Assembly: GCA_033725935.1 (NCBI GenBank)
Contig: MU867086.1
Coordinates: 186,001 to 250,000 of the forward strand
Length of the DNA stretch: 64,000 nt
DNA from: Cladorrhinum sp. PSN259
Taxonomy: Eukaryota; Ascomycota; Sordariomycetes; Sordariales; Podosporaceae
Reading direction: 5' to 3'
This document shows positions 9,714 through 20,903 of the stretch, in pieces (the first letter of the stretch is position 1; each line of letters opens with the position of its first letter). Both the position numbers and the translations under genes were made by a program. The notes under the pieces were generated by a model. The model was not told where the DNA came from and searched no databases. It saw only the letters and a program-made list of their open reading frames with translations.

Positions 9714-11235
9714 GTCTTTGCTTCTTCATGTTGAGCTCCCATATTGTTCTGCCTCTTTTATTCGTTCTGCTGGCCAAGTCTGCGTTGTAATTATGCCGAA
9801 TCCACCAGAACCCCTATGTCCCGATCATAGTCGCCCGTGCACATCTCCTTTGTCATCTTCCTCCCCGGCAGCGTATTCAACTCCTGCTCCGTAGTCCACA
9901 TCTGCTCCCTGTGACCTCAGGCAGCTCTCCTCCGGTTCGGAGAGCTGGCAATGCGGAGCCGCAACGGAAAACGAGGTACTTAAGCCGAATACCTGCGTGC
10001 CGCGTGCCTGAGCCGTTGAGTAGCCATTTTTGACGTCAGGCTCAGGCTCACTTGGAGTCATGCCTCTCACGCAGTGTTTATTTACTTATTTCAGCTTGCA
10101 CTTCAACTACTTAACCCATATTATTTATTTTTTTATCATTATTTTCTACCAAAAGACCAAACAACAGGGGTTATTTAAATCTTTTGCCAATAGGTATTAC
10201 TTGATGGGTTGGTAGTTGCGTACATTCATCCTTCCTGCCTTTATTCTCTTACTCAGCCCTGACAAAAAACACAAACGAAAAGATGACCCGCTACCGGATG
10301 CTCGTTTGAGAAGTCCGTAAAAGCTTATTGCATGATGCGTCTGATAGTTCTCTAGATGAGTGATCATGTGGGCCCCAAGAAACTTTGGTGGCTGCTGATG
10401 GTTTTTTTTCTGAAGAACACCTGTCCTTTCATATAGTCGTTGAAGAGGACGCTGTTGTCTGTATTCCTTTGTAATTGCCAATATGATGAGTCAAGAAAAG
10501 AGACCTCGCCTCTGGGGTGCTTGCTGCCAGTATGTCGCTGAGTGATATTCTGACTGGATCCCGTCATTCTCTTTTGAGACTTTGTGGCGTTCAATGGCAG
10601 AAACTAACGCTGTTTTCCCCACGTTCAAAAACATCAAGGAGGATAAATATTGAAGATAGTGGCTAGGTTTAGAGTGTGGGAGGTGTGGTTGGGGGTAAAG
10701 TTTAGACGGCTTTCTCAAAAGTACATACTGCGGTAAAGAGCGCAATCGACAGACCCATAAGAAATGGTCAGTAGTTCTTGTAACAATATGTAAATGCTGC
10801 ATGGCATTTACTCTCTTGGCATGTTAGTATTAATAGAAAAAGGCAAAATGAACACATAGTTGCGTTTCATGGTATGCAGCCAAGCATCAAGCCTCTCCCG
10901 CGACGGAAGGAGGTCAACATAGAACCGGAGTGGCTGCATAAGGTGAATTGAAATATTGGCAATGCTAAGCCATCACACCCACATCATCAAAGTGGGATGA
11001 GTGTAGATAAGTTTAAGAGGGTGAGATAATGAGTAATGAGCAAAGTCGGGGGTCATGTAGTCTTTGGGATCATGAGATGCATCATGATGCGGGATGGCCC
11101 GCACCGTCGCGACCCCTGGCAGAAGCAAAGACTTTTGAAGATAAAAGGCGGCGCTCTTTGCTGCTTTTTTGACCGGTTCTCTTCTCATCAGCACTGAACT
11201 CGAAGCTTTTATCATCTGATTTCTCAAAATTCAAC
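9714..11235. other. long intergenic stretch
   Basis: About 1.5 kb without a supportable gene. A short perfect inverted repeat (CAGCTCTCC / GGAGAGCTG, 9922..9930 and 9939..9947) is present. Scattered minus-strand frames around 10200..10800 have no domain or splice support. The right end carries the promoter of the small secreted protein. Confidence 0.4.
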
Positions 11236-11661
11236 ATGCAGCTCAAGACCATCCTCCTCTCTGCCATGGCGGCCACCGAGTCCCTTGCCGCCATCGCCAT
11301 TGGCATCCGCTCTGATCCCTTTGGCACTTGGAATGGTAAGTTGCCTTGTCTTGTCACCCACCCTTAGCCCTGGCTGACTCTATCTTCAGTTGCCTGGGTC
11401 GAGGGCTCAAGTCCCTGCCCGGCTGGGACCAACTACGGCCTCGGCGCGACTCCCGCAGGCTGCGGCATCCCCTTTGTTGTTACCGGTGGAACTCCAGGCA
11501 CGGGGGCTTATACCCTCGTCGGATGCGGCGGTTCCACGCTCGACCTGTACAACCCGGGCGGCGTGCAGGTCGGCAAATGCTCGCGCGTCTCACGCACTTT
11601 CCCTGCTTGCTCTGCTTGGGGACCCGGCGGACCTATTACTCAGAACTGGGTGTGTGCTTGA
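11236..11661 (+). CDS. small cysteine-rich secreted protein
   Basis: Two exons, 11236..11335 and 11390..11661 (54-nt intron, donor GTAAGT, branch CTGAC, acceptor TTCAG), give 123 residues. The N-terminus MQLKTILLSAMAATESLAAI is a signal peptide. The mature part has six cysteines (SPCP, AGCG, VGCG, GKCS, PACS, WVCA), is Gly/Thr/Pro-rich and ends VCA at the stop. Six even-numbered cysteines in about 100 residues suggest three disulphides. I do not recognise a named family; the features are those of fungal small secreted proteins, including candidate effectors or wall proteins. It is convergent with the GH2 gene 200 bp downstream. The exon structure is well supported by frame and splice signals. 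Confidence 0.8.
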
Positions 11662-11861
11662 GTGGTCTGTTCATGTCAAGATACCTAGATATACTGGAGG
11701 AGTTGTGGTCTTCAAATGGGATTGAGAATGAAGGAGGGCAAACTCGAGCTCTTCTGCTCTAGTCATTATAACCTCCGCTTGTCACGTATGCTACCAAAAC
11801 TAGTAGAGCTCAAAGACCTCCATGACTGTCGAATCTCAACTCCGTCTGATAGTAATCCCTC

Positions 11862-14441
11862 CTATTTTACCGTAATAACCACCTGCCCCTGTGAAATCCC
11901 AGCCGACTTGGCCGTAACAGTGATCTGTCCCGGCTTCCCCACCTCTGCCTTCACAATCGCCAACGCCAGCCCCGAGAACGCCTTCCTGCTCGGACTCGGA
12001 AACGCCGTCATATCCGTCGGATCACCATTATCCGTCGCGACCAGCCTGCCAGGCCCCTCGACCGAAAACGTCACGCTATTGTTCGCCCGCGGCACTACCG
12101 TCCCCTTCGCATCCACCACCTTGACAGTCACATACGCCAAATCCTTCCCATCCCCGTCAATCATCGGCCTGTCAACACTCACCTCCAATCCCGTCGCCGC
12201 TCCCGCCGTCCTCCTCACGTCCCTCGCCCACTCCTTCCCGTTCTTGTACCCAACCGCCACGACCTCCCCCTTTGCATACTTGACGTCGTCCCAGCGGAAC
12301 CTGTACACAGCTTTGCCTTCCCTCTTCTTCCTGCCCGCCGACACCCCATTCACCAACACTTCGACCTCGTCGGCGGAGCTAAAGACGTGAACCGGCGTGA
12401 CCTGCCCCTCCCTCTCGGGCCACGTCCAGTGCGGCAGCAGATGCACCATCGGAACCTCGGGCCTCCACCGGGCTTGGTATATGTAGTACCGATCCTTTTT
12501 GAACCCCGCCAGGTCGACGATGCCAAAGTACGAGCTGCGCGCCCCGCCGTTACCTCCATACGGCGTTGGCTCGCCTATGTAGTCGAACCCCGTCCAGACA
12601 AACTCGCCCGCGACAAACGGCTGGAACCGGTCCTGCGAGGAAAACACGGCGTCGGCGCTGCCGCCCCACCCCGGATTCCCGAGCTCGTACGCGCTGACGT
12701 ATTTCGCGTTGCCGTCGGAGCCGCCGGCCACGGAGAATTGCGCATTGTTGTTTTTGGACACGGGAAAGAGGTAGGTCCCGCGGCTGGAAATGCACGAGGC
12801 GGTCTCGGAGCCCCAGATCATCTTGTTCGGAAACTTGGAGTGGAAGGAGCCGTAGCCGCCGTACTCGCCCTGGTAGTTGAGGCCGATGACGTCGAGGACG
12901 GCGGGGAGGGCGTCCTTCTCCGACGCGGAGTTCATGGCGGACGTGACGAGGCGGCCCGAGCCGGTGTCCTCGGCGTGGACGATGCCCTGGAGCTCGGTGG
13001 CTTCCGAGGCGGCGAGGGCCGTTTCCTGCCCCGGGATCTCGTTGCCGATGGACCAGGCGATGACGGAGGGGTGGTTCCGGTCGCGCCGGATAAAGGCGCG
13101 CAGGTCCGGCTCGTGCCACTCCGGGTAGAGCAGGTGGTAGTCGTTTGTGGTCTTGCCCCTGGACCAGCAGTCAAAGGCCTCGTCGAGCACCAGGAAGCCC
13201 ATGGTGTCGGCCAGGTCGAGGAGCTCGGGCGCGGGCGGGTTGTGCGAGGTGCGCAGGGCGTTGGCGCCCATGTCGCGGAGCGTCTCGAGCTGGCGCTGCG
13301 TGGCGCGGTGGTTGTAGGCGGTGCCGATGGCGCCTTGGTCGTGGTGGTTGCAGGTGCCCTGGACGTAGACGCGCTTGCCGTTGATGATTAGTCCGTTGTT
13401 GGCGTCGTAGGCTATGGTGCGGATACCGAAGCGCGTCTCATAGCTGTCAATGACGGCGGCGTTGGAGGAGACGGTGGTCACGGCGACGTAGAGGTTAGGG
13501 GTTTGGGAGGGTGGCGGGCCCCAGAGGCGAGGGTTGGTAACGGCCACGGAGCCGTTGACGGACTGCTTCTTGCCGGCGGCGATGCTGGCGCTGGTCGTCT
13601 TGATGGTGGCTACGGGAGAGGTTCCTGCTGCGCCCGTGCTCTGGTCGATGGTGAAGATGTTGGTGGTGACATCAACTTGGCGCGTGGTGTTGCCGAGGTT
13701 TTCGACTTGCACGACGAGGTTCACCGTTGCCGAACTCGAAGACACGGACGAAGTGGTGAGCTTCGTTCCCGATTGTGCAACGTGCGTCTTGTCGACCTTG
13801 ACGAGCCACAAGTTCCGGTAGATACCTGCGCCGGGGTACCAGCGCGAGTTTTCGACGGCGTTGTCGAGTCGAATGGCGAGCGTGTTGTTGCCAGCCTTGA
13901 GGTAGCGTGTCAGATCGATGCGCCACGATGCGTAGCCCCACGGCCAGCCGCCGAGGAGGTTGCCGTTGAGCCACACGGCTGCATAGGACATGGCTCCGTC
14001 GACATCGAGAAAGATGGACTTGGTTCCGTCGACATCTTCAGCCGTCGCCGTGAGGGTCCGGCGGTACCAGCCCACTCCGTTTGTCGGCAGCCGACCCATG
14101 CCGCCACTGATGCCCGGTGCACCGAAGGGGCCGGCAATAGCCCAGTCGTGGGGCAGGTCGACTTGCTGCCAGGCATTGTCGTTAAAGGACGCCTGCACGT
14201 ACTGAACGTTGGCGCCAGGGGCTGCGCCCGACGGAGGCTGGTATTTGGTGCCGCTGACGATGAAGTCGTTGGCCATGGGCATGATCCACGGCTTGAGGGT
14301 GCTATAAGAGAGCGAGTCGGGGTTGTTGGTGAAGCGCGCAAACCTCCACCCGTCGTTGAGGCTGGTCCGGACGCGGCCGGGAGTCGCCGCGTCTGCCCAG
14401 CCGGCCACGGCAAGCAGAGCGAGGTGGGCCAAGATAAACAT
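11862..14441 (-). CDS. secreted GH2 beta-galactosidase-like enzyme
   Basis: Uninterrupted 859 residues with signal peptide (MFILAHLALLAVAGWADA). The order is that of glycoside hydrolase family 2: sugar-binding jelly roll (DGWRFAR, LPHDWAI, WYRRT, NGNLLGGWPWGY, RWYPGAGIYRN), Ig-like domain, TIM barrel (RTSHNPPAPELLDLAD, DEAFDCW), then C-terminal Ig-like domains. The acid/base is E468 in SIGNEIPGQ and the nucleophile E546 in WGSETAS. The C-terminal part (about 640-859) resembles the DUF4982 and bacterial-Ig-like add-ons of secreted GH2 beta-galactosidases. It should hydrolyse terminal beta-linked galactose from plant or fungal polysaccharides outside the cell. A galactanase-related or other beta-glycosidase specificity cannot be excluded. 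No intron, GC-rich coding. Confidence 0.9.
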   Translation of the reverse strand: MFILAHLALLAVAGWADAATPGRVRTSLNDGWRFARFTNNPDSLSYSTLKPWIMPMANDFIVSGTKYQPPSGAAPGANVQYVQASFNDNAWQQVDLPHDWAIAGPFGAPGISGGMGRLPTNGVGWYRRTLTATAEDVDGTKSIFLDVDGAMSYAAVWLNGNLLGGWPWGYASWRIDLTRYLKAGNNTLAIRLDNAVENSRWYPGAGIYRNLWLVKVDKTHVAQSGTKLTTSSVSSSSATVNLVVQVENLGNTTRQVDVTTNIFTIDQSTGAAGTSPVATIKTTSASIAAGKKQSVNGSVAVTNPRLWGPPPSQTPNLYVAVTTVSSNAAVIDSYETRFGIRTIAYDANNGLIINGKRVYVQGTCNHHDQGAIGTAYNHRATQRQLETLRDMGANALRTSHNPPAPELLDLADTMGFLVLDEAFDCWSRGKTTNDYHLLYPEWHEPDLRAFIRRDRNHPSVIAWSIGNEIPGQETALAASEATELQGIVHAEDTGSGRLVTSAMNSASEKDALPAVLDVIGLNYQGEYGGYGSFHSKFPNKMIWGSETASCISSRGTYLFPVSKNNNAQFSVAGGSDGNAKYVSAYELGNPGWGGSADAVFSSQDRFQPFVAGEFVWTGFDYIGEPTPYGGNGGARSSYFGIVDLAGFKKDRYYIYQARWRPEVPMVHLLPHWTWPEREGQVTPVHVFSSADEVEVLVNGVSAGRKKREGKAVYRFRWDDVKYAKGEVVAVGYKNGKEWARDVRRTAGAATGLEVSVDRPMIDGDGKDLAYVTVKVVDAKGTVVPRANNSVTFSVEGPGRLVATDNGDPTDMTAFPSPSRKAFSGLALAIVKAEVGKPGQITVTAKSAGISQGQVVITVK

Positions 14442-15888
14442 CGCGTAGTCGTTGTGCTTCCTAGAATCTCACCAGGTCCATGGCCCATTCTGTAGACGGT
14501 CGTCATTTTATAGCCGTGTCTGTCTGTCTAAAGCTGCCGGCGTCTGCCATCTCTGGTCTAGCGCTTGTCCAGGATCTCAACCCGTTGCGCTATGTGTTTG
14601 GCGCGGGTAAACCGACACGAGCTGTTAACTTGTGCCAGTTCGGCTACTTGTAGGACCAGAGTGTGGCGGCTCTGGTTGATGAAGGAAAAATGATGCAGAG
14701 GGAAGCTGACTCTGGGACTGTAATTTCCCACCAGACATGGACAGTGCAGGTATTTTGACGGCGGCGAAAATGCCAACTATCCGGAGGGTGCTTCCGAGGG
14801 CTCCTCGCAGCACCCGGAGACCGGACAGCGGCAGCCGAGACGGGCAAGTAGCCGCGCCAATGAGGCAAGGTCGATGTTGGGACTGTTTGCACCCCTTTTC
14901 CACGAATACCGGACGGCGTATTCTGCCAAAATCACGGCGATGCACTGTGGGCGCTTAACAGTCAAACAAGACATTGTGATTGGAAGGGTTTCTGCTGTCG
15001 ATACCATCACGACCAGAACTGGCAACCGATCTTCTTCCTCTTTGAGGCGCATCGCATCCGGCCCTCGGGCGCATATCTCGCTCTTGTTTATACGGGGGCA
15101 CGGCCTGCTAAGATTGTTGCCAGAGATAGATATGGGGAAGGGATTTTGGGTTTAAATCTTATGGTCAAGGATGAATCAGAGGAAAGCGCTTAATGCAGTC
15201 TCTGTGGGAGTCATTATTGACAGAGCGTGGAGCGATACGATAGGCATTGAGGCAATGCGGCGGGCATCAAGTGAGCAAGGCGACTATGGTGTTGGTGTGA
15301 AGATGAACAGGTTATGTCCTCGACTTTGGAAGGGATGAGCCGAGGAGAGGAAGAGCGGCCGCGGAGGGTTTCATTTCTCGCTCCATTGTTAGCACGTTAA
15401 AAAGTGGCACTGACTGTCAGTAAACTTTTGAGACTGAATCAGCTAGTGGACTGAAAGTCTATGTTAATAACCGCTGCCGCTTTACGCAGGCGAGCTGTGA
15501 TTATTACATGTAACTGCTGTTGGAGGCTACAGCTGAAAGTGGTTGATTGGGAGACTAATCTAACAAGCTACCGAAAAGTGGGACATTTCCCAAGACCTGA
15601 CCTTGGTGGCCTGCCCTGCTGCAGCGCCTGCAGGTGGATCCACCTGCTGCAACCTGCTGCAACAACTGCAGTTGTGGGGAGTCCTTTGCGGGAAACAGTT
15701 TGCAAGAGCGCACGAGGGATGAGGACGGAAACATCTCTTGGATTGGGAATATGTCATCTATCATATTGAACACTCTTGATCGAAACTTCCATGCCAACGA
15801 AAACTGACGATAGATGGTGGCTTGAGGTGCCCTGCAAACATATCCCCCCCATCTTCACACGCACCCGTCCTTCCGATAGTACCAGCCC
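14442..15888. other. intergenic, GH2 promoter side
   Basis: About 1.4 kb without a supportable gene. It includes the promoter of the GH2 gene and an 18-bp perfect palindrome at 15630..15647 within a CTGCTGC/CTGCAG-rich patch. Confidence 0.4.
15630..15647. repeat. 18-bp perfect palindrome
   Basis: GCAGGTGGATCCACCTGC is its own reverse complement, flanked by several CTGCTGCAA/CTGCAG copies. It could be a binding site of a dimeric regulator; no factor is assigned. Confidence 0.6.
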
Positions 15889-16654
15889 TTAATTGGGCCA
15901 GATTGGCGGGCCAGGCATGGGCGCAAACGTCGGAGGCGGCTTCGCCCAGCTATCAAGCTGAATTGCCGCGTCACTCATCTTGTACCCACCAGGGAAGCGG
16001 ATGGTCGGGCCCGGGGCGCGGCCGTTGTAGCTGCTGGCGATGTTGAGGTGGGCGCACTGGACGTACCACTCCTTCTGGCGATAGGGCTGGTGTATGCTCA
16101 TCTGCTCGATGCGCATCAGGTACTGGCCGGCCGGGATCTCGGCGGGTAGGCGAAACTGAAAGTTCTTCTTGTCGCGCGTCAACCAGCCCTGGTCGGTGCC
16201 GTTCCACGGGATCATGGTGCCCAGCTGGTACACCTTGAACCATTCGCCCGAGCCATCGTAGTCGCGCACGTCGCCGGGGGCCTTGGAGAGGTAGATCTGG
16301 GAATGTCAGTTTTCAGCATGAGAGGTGCGAGGAGGGAAAAAGTCTCACGGTGACAGGACCGGGATGATATATGCCAAAGTCAAGGTGCAGATTGAAGCCG
16401 ACGTTGTCGCGGCCGGCTGTGACCTGGGCTGTCTTGGGTTGGGTGCGGTGTCTCCAGGAGCCCTCGTTACAGCGGAAGTCAGGGCTGTTGATCCAGTCAT
16501 CCTTATGGGGCATGAACCCAAAGTCGTGCTCACGAACATACTCGTAGGCGCCAGTGCGGACGCCGTTGAGCATCAGGTGCGGGAAGAGGAAGTGGGCTGA
16601 CACTAGCTGGGGAGCTAGAGCGAGGGCTCCGGCGGCTACCGTGGAGAAGTGCAT
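15889..16654 (-). CDS. AA9 lytic polysaccharide monooxygenase
   Basis: Two exons on the minus strand, 16654..16349 and 16296..15889, with a 52-nt intron (donor GTGAGA, acceptor CCCAG), give 237 residues. The signal peptide ends at A20, leaving H21 as the N-terminal histidine of the copper brace. The second histidine is H97 in IYHPGPV. Family landmarks follow: DGSGEWFKV, IPAGQYLMRIEQMSIH and FPGGY. The axial tyrosine is Y180. The residue two before it, normally Gln in AA9, is Glu here (E178-W-Y180), and the CAQ motif after it is CAH. C62 and C183 form the expected disulphide. It should cleave cellulose or hemicellulose oxidatively outside the cell, needing copper and an electron donor. No CBM1 or GPI tail is seen. 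Confidence 0.9.
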
Positions 16655-18938
16655 CTTGAGGTGGTCAGGAGTTTGGGTTGGCTGCTAAGAGAGCTGCTGA
16701 TGAGGAGAGAATTCAAGAGCCAAACTCGGGGATTCTCGCATCTTCTTATACTCGCCAGTCATTCATCAAGTGTACAAGTTGTACCGCCAAAGTCGACCCT
16801 CAATCACAATAGGTACTGTTCGTAACCGATAGACGAAAGCGTCAAAATGCGCGCTGGCAGCCTCGCACAAAGCCAATGGCAGTGCATGGTTGTTGAAGAG
16901 GCTGCGATAATGCTCCATACCTAACCATGGTAATAGCAAAAACGGCTCTTCGATAATCAGAGGTCGCAACAAACAAGTCTGTCTCCACACCAACTTATCG
17001 CGGACAAACACCTGCCCAGCACGAAAGCGGAAAAGCAATGACGCTTCTTGCGCTGTTCCTGGTTCAGTAGAGTGGACAACCCCAGATTTACCGACCTCTT
17101 TTGGGTTGGCGCCGAATCTGTCATATGCTCACTTGGAATTCGACAGAAACGAACCTCCGTAGAGTGATATCGATCGACGTTTTGGGTCTCGAGCGTAGCA
17201 TCGCCTACATCCATCGCGATGCTACCGGCAGTTAGCCCTAAGCGACGTCGTATTCTCGGGAACGAAGCGCACCAATCTCAGCTGTTGTTTCACCACTTAA
17301 TTACTCCACCGACCAACATGTCTGTGCCCATAACAAAAACCTCACGGACGAGAGCCATTCTCCGGTAGCGTAGCCGGGGAAATGCCACTCCACCACTGAC
17401 TTGTCGTGCAGCATATATGACTACCGGCGCAGATCGAGCCGTCCTCAAGTCCCGACAGCTCATCACTCCTCCTCGGGATGCGGCAAGGCGCCCTTTGGCT
17501 CGACCTCCGACCATCCGTGCCAACAGGGCGCCAGGTCCGAGTCTAGTTCCTCCTTTCCTATTTCCAATGACCACGTCATAGAAGAGCACAGGACGCTGAA
17601 AGTTTTGGCCGTGATGGAACAAGAACCGCTGTATCAGTCGCTGACGCAAAGGTCGGATTTAGTGTGAACGTGAAGATACGGTAATAATTGATCAGAATTT
17701 TGAGACAAGATGATCTGAGGGCAGTCGGAGCCCCAAAGTTGGGAAGTGAGAAACCGAAAACGGACATGGCAGCGATAACATGATTTCATTCGGAACTATT
17801 AGGTGAGCGGGAGATTTGCAGAGATGCGGTGTACCGTTTACAGAGAATGAGACAAAAGATATTGAAAAGGCCTCATTAAAGTCAGACCAAGTTCGCTTGA
17901 CAACACGCAATGAACCAGATTCACGGCTCAGTAGTGATCCTCCATGCAGATCCACGTCGGACAAGACATTGAAAACTATGGACCTTATGTATCCATGTGG
18001 AAGGGTAAAAGAGTGAATTGCATGTGTGTGTTCTCCTTCTAAGTAGTAAGGAAAGCCAGGTTAAAATATATGTAAGAGACCACTATTCAGAGAGCTTCAC
18101 AGAGCTCTCTCTTCCACCACTACCTTCCATACTGGGAGCTTGCTTCCGTAGAGCATGCTCCCGGAGAGCGGGCTTCCGTTCAACAAAAACCTGATATGTA
18201 AGTAGGGGTTTAAGTTTGCAACTGTCAATATTTCTCCGTGATGCGGCCGGAAAGAGTTTAATTAGACCATTGGATTGCAATGGAATCCTTTTCCTACCTC
18301 GGTACCTGAGCGTCAGGTTCGGGGACCATCGTGGAACTTGTCAAGCTGGCTAGAGCTAACCTTGAGATCTCCCAGGGCTAAACTGCCAAGTTGGGAAATC
18401 AAGACGAAATGAACATGCGCTGTGGAGCTATACAACCATTGTATATCAGACTCAGAGTAGGTGTGCCTGTTTGAAGGTTGTATGATAGTCTGTGCTAGGT
18501 GTGAAAAGGTTTTGGAAGTCATCCTCCCCTGGACCGACATATAACCTTGCATGGCTGCAGTACAGCTGCCTGGAATCATTCATGAGCCCTCTCAAGGTCC
18601 ACACATGTTTATCTCTCCAGGCGAAAGGGCACAACTCGGGGCAGCCCTTATGATCAAGTACATGTACATGTATGCAGCCACAATGCAGCCACATGTCGCT
18701 ACCTCCGTTTGGGGATTGGCACATTGAGTCTTTGACCAATTGTAGGCCCTGAGTGCGCCTATTCGTCCAAGCTATTTCCTTGGCGGGGACGAATCGAATT
18801 CACAGAGGTTATTGATGCCTAAGGCAAGTTCTCTTCTCTCGGGCGGGGCTGCCTCGACATATTTTCTGTTTCATTTTTACATCTTCTTCTCATCTTTACC
18901 TTTTGCATTTCAGCCACTCTCATTGGAAATAATCGCAA
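16655..18938. other. long intergenic stretch
   Basis: About 2.3 kb without a supportable gene between the AA9 promoter and the HET gene. A 10-bp perfect stem with 11-nt loop (GTAGCATCGC / GCGATGCTAC) lies at 17195..17225. Open frames present here lack motifs, start contexts or splice continuity. Confidence 0.4.
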
Positions 18939-20635
18939 ATGACGACCGCGACTGAGAGTTACGTCTATCGGGAGCTTGATCGCAGCAAACGTGAAATTCG
19001 GGTTCTCGAGATTCAAGGGCTCCTTGCTGCCAACACCTCCGTTATCCAATGCCATCTCCACAACATCGACCTGGACGACAGCCCGCCTCAATTTTCTGCT
19101 ATATCGTACACGTGGGGACAGCCGGGCGAATCTGGGACCCTTGAAGTTGACGGCAGACGCTTGTCTGTCTCGAAGAATGCCTGGGAAGTTTTGGACGCTA
19201 TGCGGTCTCGACGGGGCACCCTATTCTGGATTGACACTGTTTGTATTGACCAATCCAGCATCGCGGAACGCAACCACCAGGTCTCGATGATGAGGGATAT
19301 CTATTCATCGGCAAAGCGTGTTTATGCATGGCTTGGCACTGGTACAGAACAATCTCTTTACGCAATGGAGGTGCTCCAGAACGGGGATTTTCCGAACAGT
19401 GGAGCCGGGACTGCTGAGTTACAAAGTTTCAAGGATGTCCTGAAGCATTCGTCCGAGAACGCAGAGTCATATTGGGATGTCGCAGCTGCTATGGCTGCCT
19501 TTGAAGATGCAAGCCGGCATTCAAACTACCGAAACCCCCTTTTATCGAAGTTATTAAAAGCTGTGGAAACATTGTACAAAGTGTTCAAGTTCAGGGAGTC
19601 CATATTCAAGACCAACGACGCGTTGACTAAAGCCTACAGTGGCTGTTTGGAAAGATTTGCCTACCTTCAATTAGGGCTCCAACAGATCAACTCGAATCCG
19701 TACTGGGAGAGGCTGTGGATCGTTCAGGAGATAGTGTTGGCCAAAGAAGTCTTGGTAGTGATGGGTGAACAGGAAGTGTCATGGCAACACATGCGACAGC
19801 TCTCAGTGTCTAAAAACAATATTGAGATCCACTTCTGGACTTTACGTAGAAGGTATTCCAGGAATCAAACGCGAGTGAGCACGAAGTATGGTTCAAGCGC
19901 GATACCTCTGTCATCCGTGATGGAGTGTAGGGATCGATACCAAGAAGCCTCGCCAGGAGATCAGAAAATATCGCTCAAAACTCTACTAGAGCTTCTTCAA
20001 GAACAGGAATCGACGAATGGCCGTGACATGGTTTACGGTCTTCTCGGCTTATCGGAGCAGCAAATCACCATCGACTATGCCAAGGACCCTTCCCGGATTC
20101 TTTTGGACGTCCTCCATGCCTGCATCATTTCTGGAGCTTTCGACGATAATGACGACATCGCTAGGTTTTCTACAGTTGTTGCTAAGAGCCTAGGCATTAG
20201 ACTCGGCTCCGGCCTTGCATGGCGCCTGTCTAAATTTGTATCGAGCCGTCCCTTGAGACTGTTGCATCTGTCCAAGTTCGCGGGGTTCATCGTCTTAAGC
20301 ACGCGCCGGTTCTTTTGACCACCCTAGTAGTAGGAAAGGACGAGTATATCGTCGTCTTTCCAACGAATGCTTGGAAACAAGTTCAGTGGAGGCCGGGAGG
20401 GCCGACTGGAAACTATGAATTGAAGCTTTTTAGACTTGTGTATCAATTATCAGACTTTCAGATTTCTACCACAATGTTCGCTGAATGTGACCAAATTTCC
20501 TGGCTTCAAGTTACCTACCCGCACGAGAATTTTTGGAATTTCTCACCACTCAAGATGAAGTGGATAAATGATTGGATCAAAGACGATATTAGTGAGCCAA
20601 TCAAACAAAGAGCGGATGTTGCATATTTCGTGTAA
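18939..20635 (+). CDS. HET-domain protein, apparently frameshifted near its 3' end
   Basis: The ATG at 18939 opens a frame of 459 residues that ends at 20318. The N-terminal part carries the heterokaryon-incompatibility (HET) domain: FSAISYTWGQ at about residue 50, LFWIDTVCIDQ at about 95, then NHQVSMMRDIYSSAKRVYAWLG. Later come NPYWERLWIVQEI and DMVYGLLGL, the usual C-terminal half of the domain. Near 20235 the coding character moves to another frame, which is open from 20234 to the stop at 20635 (EPSLETVASVQVRG..., Trp-rich end). Combined length would be about 565 residues, nearer to the family norm. Thus either a one-base indel or an unrecognised splice is present. HET proteins trigger cell death on non-self recognition. 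Confidence 0.75.
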
Positions 20636-20903
20636 CGCGAGTTGTGCAGATTTGTGCATGGCAGGCCTCACTTTAGCGTGGTAGGCCTCGGCCAACATGC
20701 ATGACTGGACTGTTGACGGCAGTCTTGCGTCTACGTAGAGTTGCAGATGCACTTGGGCTTTGAGTTGGTGAAACAAGAAACAACATAAAAGCACATCCTC
20801 GGATGATTATCTTTTAGAATGGTGCCCTTCTTCCATCCCAAGTTCTCTATGCACTCAAACAAGCAAACCACAAGCCAATATCATCCCAAACTATTTGTCC
20901 ATC

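Noticed and set aside
9333..9742. Minus-strand frames with DVDVDV, GCGCGC or MWMWMW runs
   Set aside because: These are translations of the ACATCC microsatellite in three frames.
12387..14495. Long plus-strand frames across the GH2 gene (334, 330 codons)
   Set aside because: GC-rich antisense shadows of a clear GH2 enzyme.
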